Below, in pieces: positions 42,464 to 54,059 of a stretch of DNA of 64,000 nucleotides. The position numbers and the translations under genes are program-made. The notes under the pieces were generated by a model. It was not told the origin of the DNA. It was given only the letters and a program-made list of their open reading frames with translations, and ran no database searches. Source of the DNA: Tridacna crocea (Eukaryota; Mollusca; Bivalvia; Cardiida; Cardiidae); contig OX031059.1 in the NCBI GenBank assembly GCA_943736015.1, positions 42,233,159-42,297,158 on the forward strand, written 5' to 3'. Each line of letters opens with the position of its first letter. Position 1 is the stretch's first letter.

Positions 42464-42583
42464 TCTTCTTCTTCTTCTTCTTCTTCTTCTACCTTCATCA
42501 TCATCTTCTTCTTCCTTTTCTTCTTCTTCTTCTTTTCACCCTTCTTCTTTTTCTTCCTCTTCTTCTTCCTCTTTTTCTCTCCT
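42435..42583. repeat. (CT)n-(CTT)n polypyrimidine tract
   Basis: About 150 bases nearly free of purines on this strand. Confidence 0.95.
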
Positions 42584-42589
42584 TCATCA

Positions 42590-43290
42590 CCAATTTGCCT
42601 TTTCATGCTGTAATAACTTCTTTGTCATCTCTCTTTGAATTTCTTACCCCCTAAATGGTGTTTGCAAAACTATCAGGAAGGAGATAGAACTTTTTGGGCC
42701 TATCGTAAGTCAGACTCATTGGACGAGAACATTTGCAGCAAACGAACGGACGAACCGGAACGAACAAAGAAACTAACATACAAACATAAACGGCAATTAT
42801 ATATTCCAATGTCTATGGAAGAAAATCAAGCAAATGGGCATGTTCAAAAGTCCCTTGCGTGAACAAGAACGTGAATGACAATTGGAAATGGTCAAAAGTT
42901 CCTTTTGCAAATAAAAAATGTTAACGGCCACTGGAAATGTTCCTCCAGTCTAACAGCTATTATAAACTCATGCACTTAAACCCCATTTGCATAAATAGAG
43001 GTTGTACGAATAAATACAAGCTTTTATGTCGGCGATTATTCCATAATTACATGAGTTGCTATGGTAAATTAGCTGTTTATTTCATCCGTTTTGCGGGGAT
43101 TTTCGCGAACTTACAAATTACAATCCGAGCATTGTAACGGTCTTTGTTATCGGAAATGATGGCGTGAGTCAGTAATGAAGAGGAATCAACCTTTTACATA
43201 ACTTGTGTAATTGACTGAATGCTACTTTTTCACCAATTAACAGCGTTGCATGTTATTGGTGATACAACCCTTTTACTGCTATATATATTA
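42590..43290. other. No gene seen
   Basis: A 75-codon frame (42635-42862) is rich in K, R and E but matches nothing known to me. 42860-42935 contains two AAAAGT(C)CC-type imperfect repeats. Confidence 0.35.
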
Positions 43291-43293
43291 TTA

Positions 43294-43800
43294 GTTGAAC
43301 GGTCAGGTGGCAGAGGACTTGGAAACTTGTTCACGGCTGTGGTTAATCATGTCGCCCCGAGTCGAAGGCGAGGTGGCGACATTACTCGACACAGCGGTGA
43401 ACAAGTTTCCAAGTCCCCTGCCACCTGACCGTACAACGAATTTATTATACACCAAAGTTTTACCCTTTCATAACGCCTTAAGCGAAATTTTCACGTTTTA
43501 ATATCTCACGAATCGAGTATGCTGACGAAATAGAAATTCCATTCTGACTACCCCCAATTCAGTGAAAACTGACGTCACTGGAAACTTACGTCACTAAAAC
43601 GTGCAGTTAGGTGCATATACGTGCAGTCTGGTGATCGATCAACGCCGCCATTTTGGATGCAGTGTTGCACGTGTAGTGATGTGTACGGGGCACTCAAAAG
43701 GAAAGTGGCTTTACGTGGTTTTAGCCAGGGAACATGATATATATGTTCCCGGCATATTAACCAATCAGATCACGAGAAATTTCTTTGCAGTATAATAATA
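43294..43800 (+). mobile_element. Family P element, unit 1
   Basis: Head: palindrome 43294-43437 with ~62-base arms (GGTCAGGTGGCAGAGGACTT / AAGTCCCCTGCCACCTGACC). Tail: ~360 bases with TGACGTCA (43570), CTTACGTCAC, CGCCGCCATTTTGGATG (43646) and the end CTTTGCAGTATAATAATA. No coding frame. The CRE and YY1 readings are motif matches only. Confidence 0.85.
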
Positions 43801-43803
43801 TTA

Positions 43804-44370
43804 CTTGTAGGGTCAGGTGGCAGGGGACTTGGAAACTTGTTCACGGCTGTGGTTAATCATGTCGCCTCGAGCCGAAGGCGAGGTGGCGACATGATTCACC
43901 ACAGCCGTGAACAAGTTTCCAAGTCCTCTGCCACCTTCGGCGAGGTGGCGACATGATTCACCACAGTCGTGAACAAGTTTCCAAGTCCCCTGCCACCTGA
44001 CCGTACAACGAATTTATTATACTGCTAAGTTTTACCCTTTCAAAGCGCGTTAGGCGAAATTTTCCTGTTTTATAATTTCACGAATCGAGTCAAGCTGACG
44101 AAATAGAAATTCCTCTCTGAGTGCTAAAGTTCAATGAAAACTGACGTCACTGGAAACTGACATCACTAAAGCGTGCAGTTTGGTGCGTAAATGTGCAGTC
44201 TGGTGATCGATCGACGCCGCCATTTTGGATGTTGTGTTGCACTTGTAGTGATGCTTACGGGACACTCAAAAGTAAACTGGTTTTACATGGTTTTTGCCAG
44301 GGAACATGATAGGTGTTCCCGGCATGTTAACTAATCAGATCACGAGAAATTTCTTTGCAGTATAATAATA
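43804..44370 (+). mobile_element. Family P element, unit 2
   Basis: Tandem to unit 1 in the same orientation. The right arm of the head palindrome is duplicated (about 43872-43935 and 43936-44000, both GGCGAGGTGGCGACATGATT). The tail again has TGACGTCA (44142) and CGCCGCCATTTTGGATG (44215). Confidence 0.87.
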
Positions 44371-44490
44371 AAATCTGCGTAGGGGGTCACCTCTATATAA
44401 CCGCTACCCTGCTAAATAAATCAAATAATAGCTCCAAACTGACAGTAATGTTATATCAAACTATTTTTTTTCTTCAAAATATCTCAAATT

Positions 44491-44554
44491 CAGATAATAT
44501 AGATCCAAGACCAGACTGCTAAAGGTCAGTGAGTCGCGCTGAGCAACCAAAAGG
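44491..44554. repeat. Family C, right arm deleted
   Basis: AATATAGATCCAAGACCAGA is followed directly by the outer block AAAGGTCAGTGAGTCGCG, so the second arm is missing. Confidence 0.65.
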
Positions 44555-44811
44555 CTTCTGCTGGCAACCTGTATCGCCAAGGATCTCGTTCGAATTGTAC
44601 ACTTTTGGGAAAAAGAAGTTATGTGCTTGTAATTATCATTATCATCACTCATTAATTCATGTGAAAGTCGATTTTGTTGCAATTTGTCGAATTGAATTAA
44701 GCATTAATTGGCGATTGCTGATTTTGAGATACAGCAGAGTTACCGCAAAGATTACATCTACAGGCAATACAGCCCCGTCAAATGGCATGACACAGCAACG
44801 TTATGTTGAAA

Positions 44812-45490
44812 TCGGTATCTTGTGTGTCTGTCGATCGTTGCAATGCATTCCACCTAGTAATGTGGCACAGATGGGACGATTTTTTTCAGCGAAATCGCAG
44901 GCCACATCCGAAGTAAGGCTCGTTTTAGCACTATTATCGGTTCGTTACGAAGACCTTTAAAACACTGTTCCATTTCTTTCCAAAAATGCTCCTTTGGTGA
45001 AAGATGTGGCCACAGAGAAGGCCAATGGAGCGTATTCACGTTGTTTTCATATAGGAAAGTGAGTGAGATGCAAGCAACTTGTAGACAGACGCTGGCTTGC
45101 TGGAACGTGACATTGTGGCCACTTGCTTGAAAAAATGTCTAAAGTAATTATTGATAAGTGATTTTATCACGATATTATGCTGCAACCAATTCACCAATGA
45201 CAATATTACATCAATTTTGTCCCCTGAGCCGAATGTGATGCCAACCATGAAACGAGCTGCACGATGATGACGGAGTCAAACGGGACGGTAAGACGTGTCA
45301 TGCCATTTTGAACCTTCGTCCACTGATAAGTCGCTGACCAGGGTCCCAAAGAATAATTCGAGTAGCGTTCTTAAGAACATTCCTATGGTGTCTGTGGCCA
45401 GAGTGATTGTCTTTACCTGCTGTCGTCTCACAGGCTCGAGATGAAGGTGAGTTGTTAATAACAGATCCTGAGTTTAAGTGCGTCCTCACT
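44812..45490 (-). pseudogene. Tc1-like transposase pseudogene
   Basis: The minus strand, read across frameshifts and stops, gives recognisable Tc1-family blocks in order: RHHRAAR, MVGITFGSGDKIDVI, NVTFQQ, ENNVNTLHWPSLWPHLSP, KEHFWKEMEQCFKGLRNEP, LLRMWPAISLKKIVPS and CIATIDRHTRYRF. RHHRAAR and MVGI are nearly adjacent, so about 60 residues holding the first catalytic aspartate are gone. The second catalytic Asp after FQQ is also lost; the E of the KEHFW block (third catalytic position) remains. Family architecture is established knowledge; inactivity is clear from the breaks. No terminal inverted repeats were found around it. Confidence 0.85.
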
Positions 45491-46100
45491 GAAATGATAT
45501 TTACCTATCACAGGAAAAGCCATGATTATATTAGGATTTACCTGTAGTTTCTCTGACGTATCACAAATTTAAGCACATTTCTTTTTTCTGATTTTCATTT
45601 ATGTACTCGAAGAAAGGGAGTAATCAGGATAATAAAAATAATCGGAGAGCTAGCAAAAAGAAAATGAAATTTTCGCTTCCTGTGCTACCCTCTGTGAGAC
45701 AAGCATAAATTATGGTCCAGTAAGGAGACAACATATGTTGTGGCATGTCTATGTATATAATAATGCGTATTTCATGTTCCAGATGCGACTTGTGGACATA
45801 AATTTGTTATACGGTATAAACGAAAAGCACAAGAACTTTTTACAAACAGTACATGAAAATTTCCAAGCAAAGTAAAACCCTTGATATTGCGACTTCAAAC
45901 GACCATTTTTCATCTTTAATTGAAACAAGTTAAATTTTGGAATGCCATTTAGTTTTAAACATATTGCAGCGTTTTCAATATGTCACTAGAAATTCAACAA
46001 ACAGCAATATCCTTTGAGAAGAATTGGAACGAAAAACAATCTATAAATATGGCATTTAAAAATCTGATCAATCTACTTCCGGCAAAAATGTCAATAAAAC
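45491..46100. other. No gene seen
   Basis: AT-rich sequence with no recognised repeat. Confidence 0.4.
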
Positions 46101-46275
46101 ACGTGACTAATGGCGGATTATCGACTTTCGTGTCGAACTGAAGTACGCTTTTAACGTCTAAAGTCCGTAGATCGAAGCCTGATAATGCAAATCAAACATC
46201 GTACTTGTTTTTACCTCAAATATTTGTTTAAGATAAAGATTCCGGGGATTTTGTTCGAGGCTGTCAATAATCACG

Positions 46276-46284
46276 ATGGCGCCG
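46276..46284 (+). CDS. Possible tiny first coding exon (speculative)
   Basis: ATGGCGCCG is followed by GTATGTG, a good donor. The context TCACGATGGCG is YY1/Kozak-like, and CACGTGACTAATGGCGG lies ~170 bases upstream. There is no downstream exon I can identify, so this may be only a transcription-factor site or chance. Confidence 0.15.
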
Positions 46285-46720
46285 GTATGTGCAAACAGTG
46301 GGCGTTTTTTGTTTCATTTATTTCCGAGAACTTACGAAATATTCGTCAATAGAATGGTCAAGGAAAAAGTTGCTCGACATATTCAATCAATTGTCCTTAT
46401 TATACGTAACGAACATATTTTTTCTCACAGATACAGTAAATACATGTATAAGTAATCTCAGACATGTCATATAACCTATGAACACTCAAATATGCGGTTC
46501 TGTTCGGTAGCTTTTGCTGTTAATAAATTCAGTATCCTTTTGGAAAAACGACAAGCCCTTTTTATTACAGATTCAGAAGGTGCAGTCAAAACCCGTATAT
46601 ACCAATCATTCTTCATGTCAGTCTTCGTCTAATTTCCATATATATATATATTTTTTTTTTTTTCATTTAAAATAAATGCAATGTCTGACGGGTGAAGGCA
46701 GTTGCCCATCAGACCTTGCC
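46285..46720. other. No gene seen; short (TA)n-T run at 46640-46663
   Basis: Dinucleotide TA run followed by a T run. The rest is AT-rich. Confidence 0.5.
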
Positions 46721-46724
46721 TTAT

Positions 46725-46840
46725 CGAAGAATGCATTTTTCCCTTCTCATGATTTCTAACTTTTAAAACACAAGTTTCATGATTTGAACCACATTTGATG
46801 TGTCCTTTGCATGTGCTTTGGACTTGTCGTCTGTTAAAGA
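46725..46840 (+). mobile_element. Family A3 remnant
   Basis: TTTTCCCTTCTCATGATTTC, TTGAACCACATTTGATGTGTCC and TTGTCGTCTGTTAAAGAC keep A3 order without a hairpin. Confidence 0.4.
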
Positions 46841-46898
46841 CTAAAAATTTTGGCCGACAATAAACCCCAAAATATCGCAATATGAAATTGTCACTGTA

Positions 46899-46966
46899 TC
46901 GGATGATGAGATCCAAGACCAGACTACACGCTAATTGAAGGATGGTCTCGATCCATATCGTCTGCA
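46899..46966. repeat. Family C dyad
   Basis: GATGATGAGATCCAAGACCA and GGATGGTCTCGATCCATATC; tip decayed. Confidence 0.6.
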
Positions 46967-47142
46967 AGAGCCTATATAGTCTCGCTTAGTTTTACGTTGA
47001 ATACACGATGACTGCACCCATTGAAACTTAACACGTACTGTAGTACTTGGCGATTCTCCCCTCTCTTCTAGGATTACTCTTCTTTATTGACGTTTTCTGC
47101 CGTTAACGTTCCAATAAAAAAGCTTGGCAGCCAAGTATATCA

Positions 47143-47370
47143 GATAACCCTTTTCCTAAACGACAACATTTTTGACTTGCTCAAATTGAAAGCCTCTAGT
47201 AGACAAATAAAATACTAGTATATGATAGAAATGGCATTGGAGAGAGTAGTGAACATTTTGGTGAAAAGGGAGAACATGTCACCAGCACTTTCTCTTTTTT
47301 TGTACAATGTTATCACAAACTTTCCTACAAAGGTTTGAAAACACACGCGATTTTTTGGTGAAGGGACAAT
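47143..47370 (-). mobile_element. Family A, diverged
   Basis: ACCCTTTTCCTAAACGAC, CATTTTTGACTTGCTC, tip CATGTCACCAGCACTTTCTC and short arm TTTTTTGGTGAAGGGACAA. Confidence 0.6.
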
Positions 47371-48250
47371 ACCAGATTTTACCAAACAGCACCCTTGACA
47401 CGACATAAAATGGTTTTATGATTTTTCAGGAGCATTACGATTTCCTCGATTGTCTGTGGCTATTGTCGATAAAACAACGCTAATTAAGATCGACCGAAAA
47501 TGTAACAGCGTCATAAAATGCAAATAATATCCTTTGTATTGCCTGAATCGCTCGATCGAATTCTTCTATATTTCTTCTATATTTTTTTATGAATAAGTGA
47601 ACGGAAATTTTATTCCGACTTGTGCAGAGAGACTTGTTCAAGATCGGCGTGCACGTATCACGTGATGTCATTTCAGAACAATGACAAAGTTAAATATTTT
47701 GCGAGTTATTTTCCCTCTTAACAGATCATTAAAATTGGATCTTATGTCATCCGGTAAATATTTTGATAATCTGACTTCTTTAGAATATTGGTAAATTTAC
47801 TCTCAAGGACGAACCTCTGCGCCTGAAAGCAGACTACTTTCCCAGATCCTATAGTACAGGAATGAAAAGTACTCGTGTTTAATGACCATGTAGTTTGTGT
47901 CAAAAACGTGTTGTGTGTTGTACTGGCCGGAAAGTACGGATAGATGCATTGAGCACTTAAGAATAGAGAGAATTAAGTAGAATTAAACAGTTGTAAAGAC
48001 CAAAGTACATGGTGTTTTATAATGTAATTATGTCCTTATTCTAAACATTAATATTATCAATACGTGTAAGTTTGAAATAAATGGAAAACCACCACCTCTT
48101 TCCTGATACAATGCAATCTCATTTGACATTACTAGACTGATGTCAGACCGTCAAACAGAGCATTTTCAATAAAAAAAGTAATCAAATAATACTTCAAAGC
48201 AAATACATGTACACCAAATAATGTTTTAAATAGCTCATTTATCTGTACTT
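47371..48250. other. No gene seen
   Basis: AT-rich. GTTCAAGATCGGCGTGCACG (47637-47656) is a lone C-like arm followed by TATCACGTGATG. Confidence 0.4.
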
Positions 48251-48253
48251 CAG

Positions 48254-48350
48254 ATGAAAGGCAAGTAACAACACACATTTCTGTGAGTTTGCTGTACTTG
48301 TGTACCTTGTTTATTCGACTGACTCAAATGCAGGGCCTCAATGGCAGACT
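48254..48350 (+). repeat. Dispersed ~95-bp repeat J, copy 1
   Basis: GGCAAGTAACAACACACATT through AAATGCAGGGCCTCAATGGC; about 87% like 63343-63439. No dyad or end structure. Confidence 0.75.
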
Positions 48351-49298
48351 GAGACATTAACTACAAATTAGTTGATAGACTTCTTTTTTTTTTGTTTCTT
48401 AGAATCCGTTTCACAACAAGTGTCCTACATATCAGAATTTAGATAACATCAACTTTTTGTTTAATTAAAGATTATCCTAGGAGCGTACAGGTCAAGCAGC
48501 ACAATGGTTTATGGTAAAAGAAAAATCGTATTTTCAAATTGAAAAACTGAGCTACACAATGAGACAATTACGTCATGGGCTGCTATCAAAGCAGATAGTA
48601 TCGTGGTACCCATGTTTTTCGCAGATGACGAGAACAATGCTGATACTGTCAATAAAGAGGGCCATATGATTCTCTGACGAAGGATTTCATTTAAATGCGA
48701 AATGAAATTGAAGACATGACGTACTAGTACATGCATTTTATGTCAACAAGGTGGAGCCCCACAAAACATTACCAGAAGCACAATTGAATGACTTTCAAAA
48801 GCATTATCGCAAAAGTTGATTTCTTTCAGGAATGGTGACACACTCTGGCCCTTCAGACTTACATCTGCTTGCAGGATTAATTATGAACAGTGAACAGCCA
48901 AATATCGGGTGAAACGCAGTACTTTAAATCTGCAATCAAGACAGAAACTTAAGAAAATGACAGAGGGACACGCTGTCATTTACGAGTAAAATGAAAAACC
49001 CGCACAATAAACTCTACGTCAGAGCTGCTCAGTGGACGTCATTTAGGACAACTGTTGCAAATACGACACGTATACTTGTCAGAAAATAGTATATTCTATT
49101 AGCAAATCATAATAGAAACCTCAGAAAATAGTGCTTTGTATTAGCTAATCATATAGAAACCTCTGTGTACTATAGATCGAATGATATTTTATTATGTTTG
49201 CAAACATTTTCCAACTTTGAATTTAATTCAAATTCAAATGAAGAAGAAAAATCTTGACATTACAGTTAAAGACAGATATTATGAAATACTGTGCACAA
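48351..49298. other. No gene seen
   Basis: AT-rich. AGAAAATAGT..GCTAATCATA-type sequence repeats imperfectly at 49079-49112 and 49123-49153 (two ~35-base units). Confidence 0.4.
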
Positions 49299-49299
49299 T

Positions 49300-49404
49300 A
49301 TTAGTTGTACGGGAGGTGGCAGGGGACTTGGAAACTTGTTCACGGCTTAGGCGAATCACGTTGGCCTAAGCCTTCGGCAAGGAATTTCTTTGCAGTATAA
49401 TAAT
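49300..49404 (+). mobile_element. Family P, collapsed copy
   Basis: GGGAGGTGGCAGGGGACTTG and AACTTGTTCACGGC are the left arm, and TTTCTTTGCAGTATAATAAT is the P tail end. About 400 bases in between are missing; the centre AGGCGAATCACG/GGCCTAAGCC forms a new small dyad. Confidence 0.8.
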
Positions 49405-49571
49405 GAGCACTTGGAAATCAATAGAATTAATTTGAATGAACGATTTTTAAATTAAACACCAACCAAGGAATCACATAATTATGGATATGGGCGATAATTC
49501 GTTTTGTCTAAGAAACAGTAATATGTAGAGGTAGAATGTTCCTTTGGACATTCAGAAAGTTTACAGATGGC

Positions 49572-49637
49572 ATAAGCTTTTGACCCAGGTCCGGCTGCAC
49601 GGAGTGCCCAGGCTGACATGCATTGATATGGTTTGCA
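49572..49637. repeat. Family D dyad, diverged
   Basis: TTTGACCCAGGTCCGGCTGC and CCCAGGCTGACATGCATTG. Confidence 0.6.
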
Positions 49638-49650
49638 GATACATTAAATC

Positions 49651-49820
49651 CCCATGATTCAGCTTGATTCAGGTAGAACGCAATGAAAATAAAACTAAAC
49701 ACATTGTATGAAAACATGTTGTTACTAGTCACTGTTTCCATTCTCACAAAGTTTTCAAACGTAATACACTGCACTGTCATGAAGATCCATGCAAGCATTG
49801 GTAAAGCTGAATCATGGGGT
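49651..49820. repeat. Spaced inverted repeat
   Basis: CCCCATGATTCAGCTT (49651-49666) and AAGCTGAATCATGGGG (49805-49820) are exact reverse complements ~140 bases apart. The left copy abuts the D dyad. Confidence 0.8.
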
Positions 49821-49924
49821 TTTACTGCATCTGGTCACCATCTTCGCCAAAAGCAGAATTCGACAGAAAACTTTTCGTGTGAGAGCCTATCACTTTATTT
49901 CAGACCACTACCCAAAAAAGTGTT

Positions 49925-49995
49925 TCATAAACGACACTATCTTAGACTTGTCTAATTTTAGGAATGTGCAGAAGGCAATTTAAAAGTGGCTGGAA
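49925..49995 (-). mobile_element. Family A long-arm fragment
   Basis: AAACGACACTATCTTAGACT, then GTGCAGAAGGCAATTTAAAA. Confidence 0.45.
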
Positions 49996-52180
49996 GACAA
50001 CGCTAGCTCTCAAGTGAAGGATCGTAGATAGAAAGCGTAAGGCCTCCTCCGTATGTTGTCTCATATGGCAATAGATAGAATATACAAACTCTTCAGAGAC
50101 TACTTTGTAAAAAGAATTACAAAATAAATTTGAATATTATATTTTGTTATCCCGTGTTGCAAACATCGTGCGTTTCTTTTTCTGTGACTGCAATAGTATA
50201 TTTGTCTTGATCAATTTTTGCAACATGTCGCAACAACACAACATGAAGAAAATCGTTTGGAACCTGAGCTGAAAAAGGAAGTCATTCATTTAATTGTATT
50301 CGATCTCTACTTTGATAGTGTTTTAGCTTTGCAAGGGATCAATTCCACAACCTGACGCAACATTCAATTACGATATAACAGCTTGGTTGTGCAGGCGGTA
50401 TTCTAAACGATTAATGCAAGCTTACAAAACCTTAGTAATTATTCACCAACAATGCTAAATTGCGTTCTTATTCCGGTTCTAAACCGAGAAAGAGACACAG
50501 TTTCTGAATGGCTAGACCATTTGATCAGCGTGTGATCACGGACCCTGGAACTAAAAAAGCGAAACCTTTGGCACTCGTGTCTATACAAAAACATGATGTT
50601 CTAAAACCATGAAGCCGGGCCTAATGGTTTGTCCGTAACATTTAGGGCTTGATACCCGAGGGACACTGGTGTGATTCCCAAGCTCGGCCTATTACTTTCC
50701 GATTGTTCCTCTCTCTCACTGCTTAAGATTGTTTCCGCAGTGATGATGTGGGAAATTAACTAGTGACTTGGAAAAAATATTTTTCGAAGAACTTGTAACG
50801 GAATCCCATGAAAGCATGGATAAATGCACTGACCGCCTTGATAAAAGTGAAATAATGTTGAAGTAGACACAAAACAACAAACAAACAAAATATTGCTATT
50901 GCATGCGGTAAGTATACGAGAAGTACAGCCCTGCTGTTGTAACATGTAATTCTATAATAATTACAAAGTAAATTAATACAACCGACATCTGTTCACGTTA
51001 TAACGAAAGACATTTTTCTGTCAGCATGGTAAGATATTGATGCCTGCATTATACTATCATTCGTTACCGTCCCGACAGGCATAAATTATATTATTCGTTT
51101 AGACTATTTCCACAAAGTCTTTCAGACTAAAAGAACAAAAAGAATAGGATGACATAAATTGACACTTGAGATAAAGGTTATACGAGTCTAGGAAAATGTT
51201 ACTTCGGGAACCTAGTTAAACAATATTTTCTTAAAAACAATAAAAATTTATCTCCAAAGCCAAAAGATGTCAGATTTTTTTCATCACATAATGATATTTC
51301 ACGAATTATATGTCAGTATATTCAAAATAACATATACACACGTGGTGATTTCCATGAACAAAACTTCTCTGAAAGAGGTATAGATCTAAAATGATTTCCC
51401 ATTATGATGTTACACAATGCTTACCTTGAACTTGTAAAAAATAGGAAAATTCGTAATGGATACAATCATGTAGACTGAATAGTTTAAACGTTGAAAGCCC
51501 CTCGTTACAACTTAGTCAAGTCCCAACAAATATCTAACCTCTATAATAGAAGAGGGTAATTAGAAAGAATCTGATAGAAAATTATGACTGACTAGTATTT
51601 CTTTTACCAAGTGAAGTATTGCGGTGTAAGAACGGTAAAGTGGTGCATTTTCGGCGAAGAGATGTACCGTGTAACAGCCAAGGTGGATGGTATATGATAA
51701 AAGTATGTTTTTTTTTTGCGTGTGATTAAAAAGTCACTAGACGTATCTATATTTTTCTACTTTAAATGCCCATATAGTTTTTGTGTATATGTGTTTGCGA
51801 AAAGAATATATTGCTTGTAACAGGTTATGTTTCCTATCTTACAATGCAATCCTTTTCACTGAAAACAAGGAATAGTCAACAACTTTCCTCTCCCTCTAAT
51901 ATTTCTCGTTTGAATATTTCATAATTGTGTTTTGTTTGCCGTCTAAAACAGGCGTGTTCAAAATTATGCTATAGAGGTGAAGGGGAAAGGAAGTTTGTTC
52001 CTTCAACTCTTGGAAAAACATGGTTGTTTCTCTGTACCATAACTCTTGAGAGCGAGACGCAAGACTGGAGGTTTTCTATTGCAGAAATCTAAACTTTTAA
52101 TTTCCTATTCTGGATCCTTTAATGGTTAATATTTCATTATCCTGTATACTTTCATTCGAGTCCATGAATTTAACTTGCAG
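49996..52180. other. Largest stretch without strong repeats; weak tRNA-like unit at 50610-50700
   Basis: GTCCGTAACATTTAGGGCTT, CTTGATACCCGAGGGACACT and GGTGTGATTCCC resemble a tRNA-headed SINE start, with AGCTCGGCCTATTACTTTCC following. The rest is AT-rich with no gene. Confidence 0.4.
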
Positions 52181-52185
52181 CAAGT

Positions 52186-52325
52186 GTAGGAGAAGATCAG
52201 ACTGTATGGACGCGCAGTTGACTATAGTGGTTGCAAAAGGACATCAGCATGTCAGAGGTGGAAATTTGTAGGAGGCTGTTTAAGACAGTGTAGACCAAGG
52301 TCGGATTGCACTATATGCATTAGGA
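52186..52325. repeat. Two worn family C arms
   Basis: AGTGTAGGAGAAGATCAGAC (52187) and CAGTGTAGACCAAGGTCGGA (52289), each with a decayed partner. Confidence 0.45.
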
Positions 52326-52487
52326 CACATAAATCTTTACGGTATGTTTTGTTACGTATCCACACAAAAGACCCTGGATATCGCAGTATGCAAGTGTATC
52401 ATAAATTGTTTTCTTTATCTGATTTTCAGGCTTTTTCAAAATTTCCTGAGAACCACAGTTTTTGATTATCTAAACAAAATGGCTGAA

Positions 52488-52690
52488 ATCCTTACCACAC
52501 GACACAGTTATAGACTTATGCTGGAAGCATTTGTGCAATACAAAATATGTCGTTTAGATTATGGAATTAGATGTTAAAGGCAGACGCATTATGGGAATGG
52601 AGAAAATGCTTCTACTACCATCGTCTCCTTTTCCCAAAACATATTTTCAGAAGGCTTTCTTGCATAGTTGGGTTGTTTGGTATAACAGTG
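52488..52690 (-). mobile_element. Family A, diverged
   Basis: CCTTACCACACGACACAGTT, GAATGGAGAAAATGC..TCGTCTCCTTTTCCC and GTTGGGTTGTTTGGTATAAC. Confidence 0.65.
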
Positions 52691-52841
52691 TTGTCGTTAG
52701 ACGATATGGATTTGTTGTAACTATGATAATGTGATGACTTGGTTGGTATCATAGATCGCTGAGATGCTTTAAGTCAACTTTTGACAGATATGGACAATAT
52801 GCTTTTTTTGCAATTTCTTTTACAAGACTAACGCTACAGCA

Positions 52842-53054
52842 GAGTTTCAACTTTCAACGACCCTAAGAAAGAAGCCTTTTTGAAAACATTGTGAGAAAAG
52901 GAGAAAATGCTGGGAACCAGCATTTTCTCCTCTTCCCACAATGTTTTCTATCCTATCAAAGAAACATTACACCGTTAGAGGCACAATGAAATAGTCGCGT
53001 GGAAATGCTTTCAATTTGCACAAGGCCTTAAGTTTGTCGTCTGGTAAAGGTTAA
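52842..53054 (+). mobile_element. Family A3 hairpin MITE, left end lost
   Basis: It starts at TTTCAACGACCCTAAGAAAG without ACCAAACAATCC. Good dyad (TGCTGGGAACCAGCA), long arm CTATCAAAGAAACATTACAC, right TTAA 53051-53054. Confidence 0.85.
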
Positions 53055-54055
53055 GCAAGCACACATAGAACTGTCTAATTGTGTTTGCTCAAGACAGGTT
53101 GCAAACCCAACTAAAAATATGACAGGTACTTGAACGGTTTCGAACCGGCTGAAATTTCTTTTGGCATCTACAAAGTTTGAACAAGTTATTTCTCAACAGT
53201 TAACTCTCCGAGTACATGTGTTCATTGTCTGCAGAGGAATGCTGGTAGGTGTTTATTTCTGAGATTTACAATCCGTATAATTTATACTCGTGTGGATTTC
53301 TTGGAATAATTGAGTACATAGAATGTAAATTAGAGTTTCAGCATAGTGATTACATGTTTAATTAGGCAACATTATCGTCAGGATACTTCGCATTTTCTCT
53401 GCTAACAATGGTGTACCGGCATACTAAATTGCTATCACCATTGATGTATGTAAAAGTAAACTTCTTGAATATCTGTAACGAAGTCGAGTTCATGCAAAAT
53501 TTAAAGACAAGTATCCATGAAAAAAGTATGAAAAAAGCTAGTCTGTAAAACAGCATTAAGTAAACGCAGATTGAAACTCTAACAACTATTTCTTGAGAGT
53601 ACCAAAATGAAATTGAAAGAATAGTTCTTCGATGCTTCAATTGTTTTTTTTTTTCTTTTAAGCGGAGTTCTAGTCTTCCTCTTGCTTTGACTGCCGAGTG
53701 AGTTATCACAGATTACTACTTCGTCATTCTATTATCATTGTTGTTGCTACCATTACTGTAATTGTCATCATTATCATTTCCATCTTTGTTTTCTTTTTTA
53801 TAGTAATACAATACAATCGGAGCTATATTTTTTTAATCATTCCCCTCGAAAACATTTGATATTTAAGGGACTCAAAAACTAATAATACACTTCCATGTTG
53901 ATAACCATATTAAAACATCACATTAATTGGACAGTGTCGGCCAATCAAATTTGGTATGAGTTTTAGTCCCAAGTGACAGTCATTTTTGTGATTTCACTGT
54001 TCCGTTTTTTTTTTTGCAATGACAAAAAAAAAACTGAGTAATTCCTTCACCTCTA
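53055..54055. other. No gene seen
   Basis: The 115-codon minus-strand frame (53709-53362) is hydrophobic and aromatic-rich (one stretch reads LMLFYRLAFFILFSWILVFK), as AT-rich noise often is. It has no homologue I recognise. Confidence 0.35.
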
Positions 54056-54059
54056 GATA

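Noticed and set aside
42393..42638. Ser/Phe-rich and Lys/Glu-rich open frames
   Set aside because: Translations of the CT/CTT tract.
44529..44960. Longest open frame (143 codons, plus strand)
   Set aside because: It runs antisense to the C-terminal part of the Tc1-like pseudogene and through a family C remnant; no recognisable domain.
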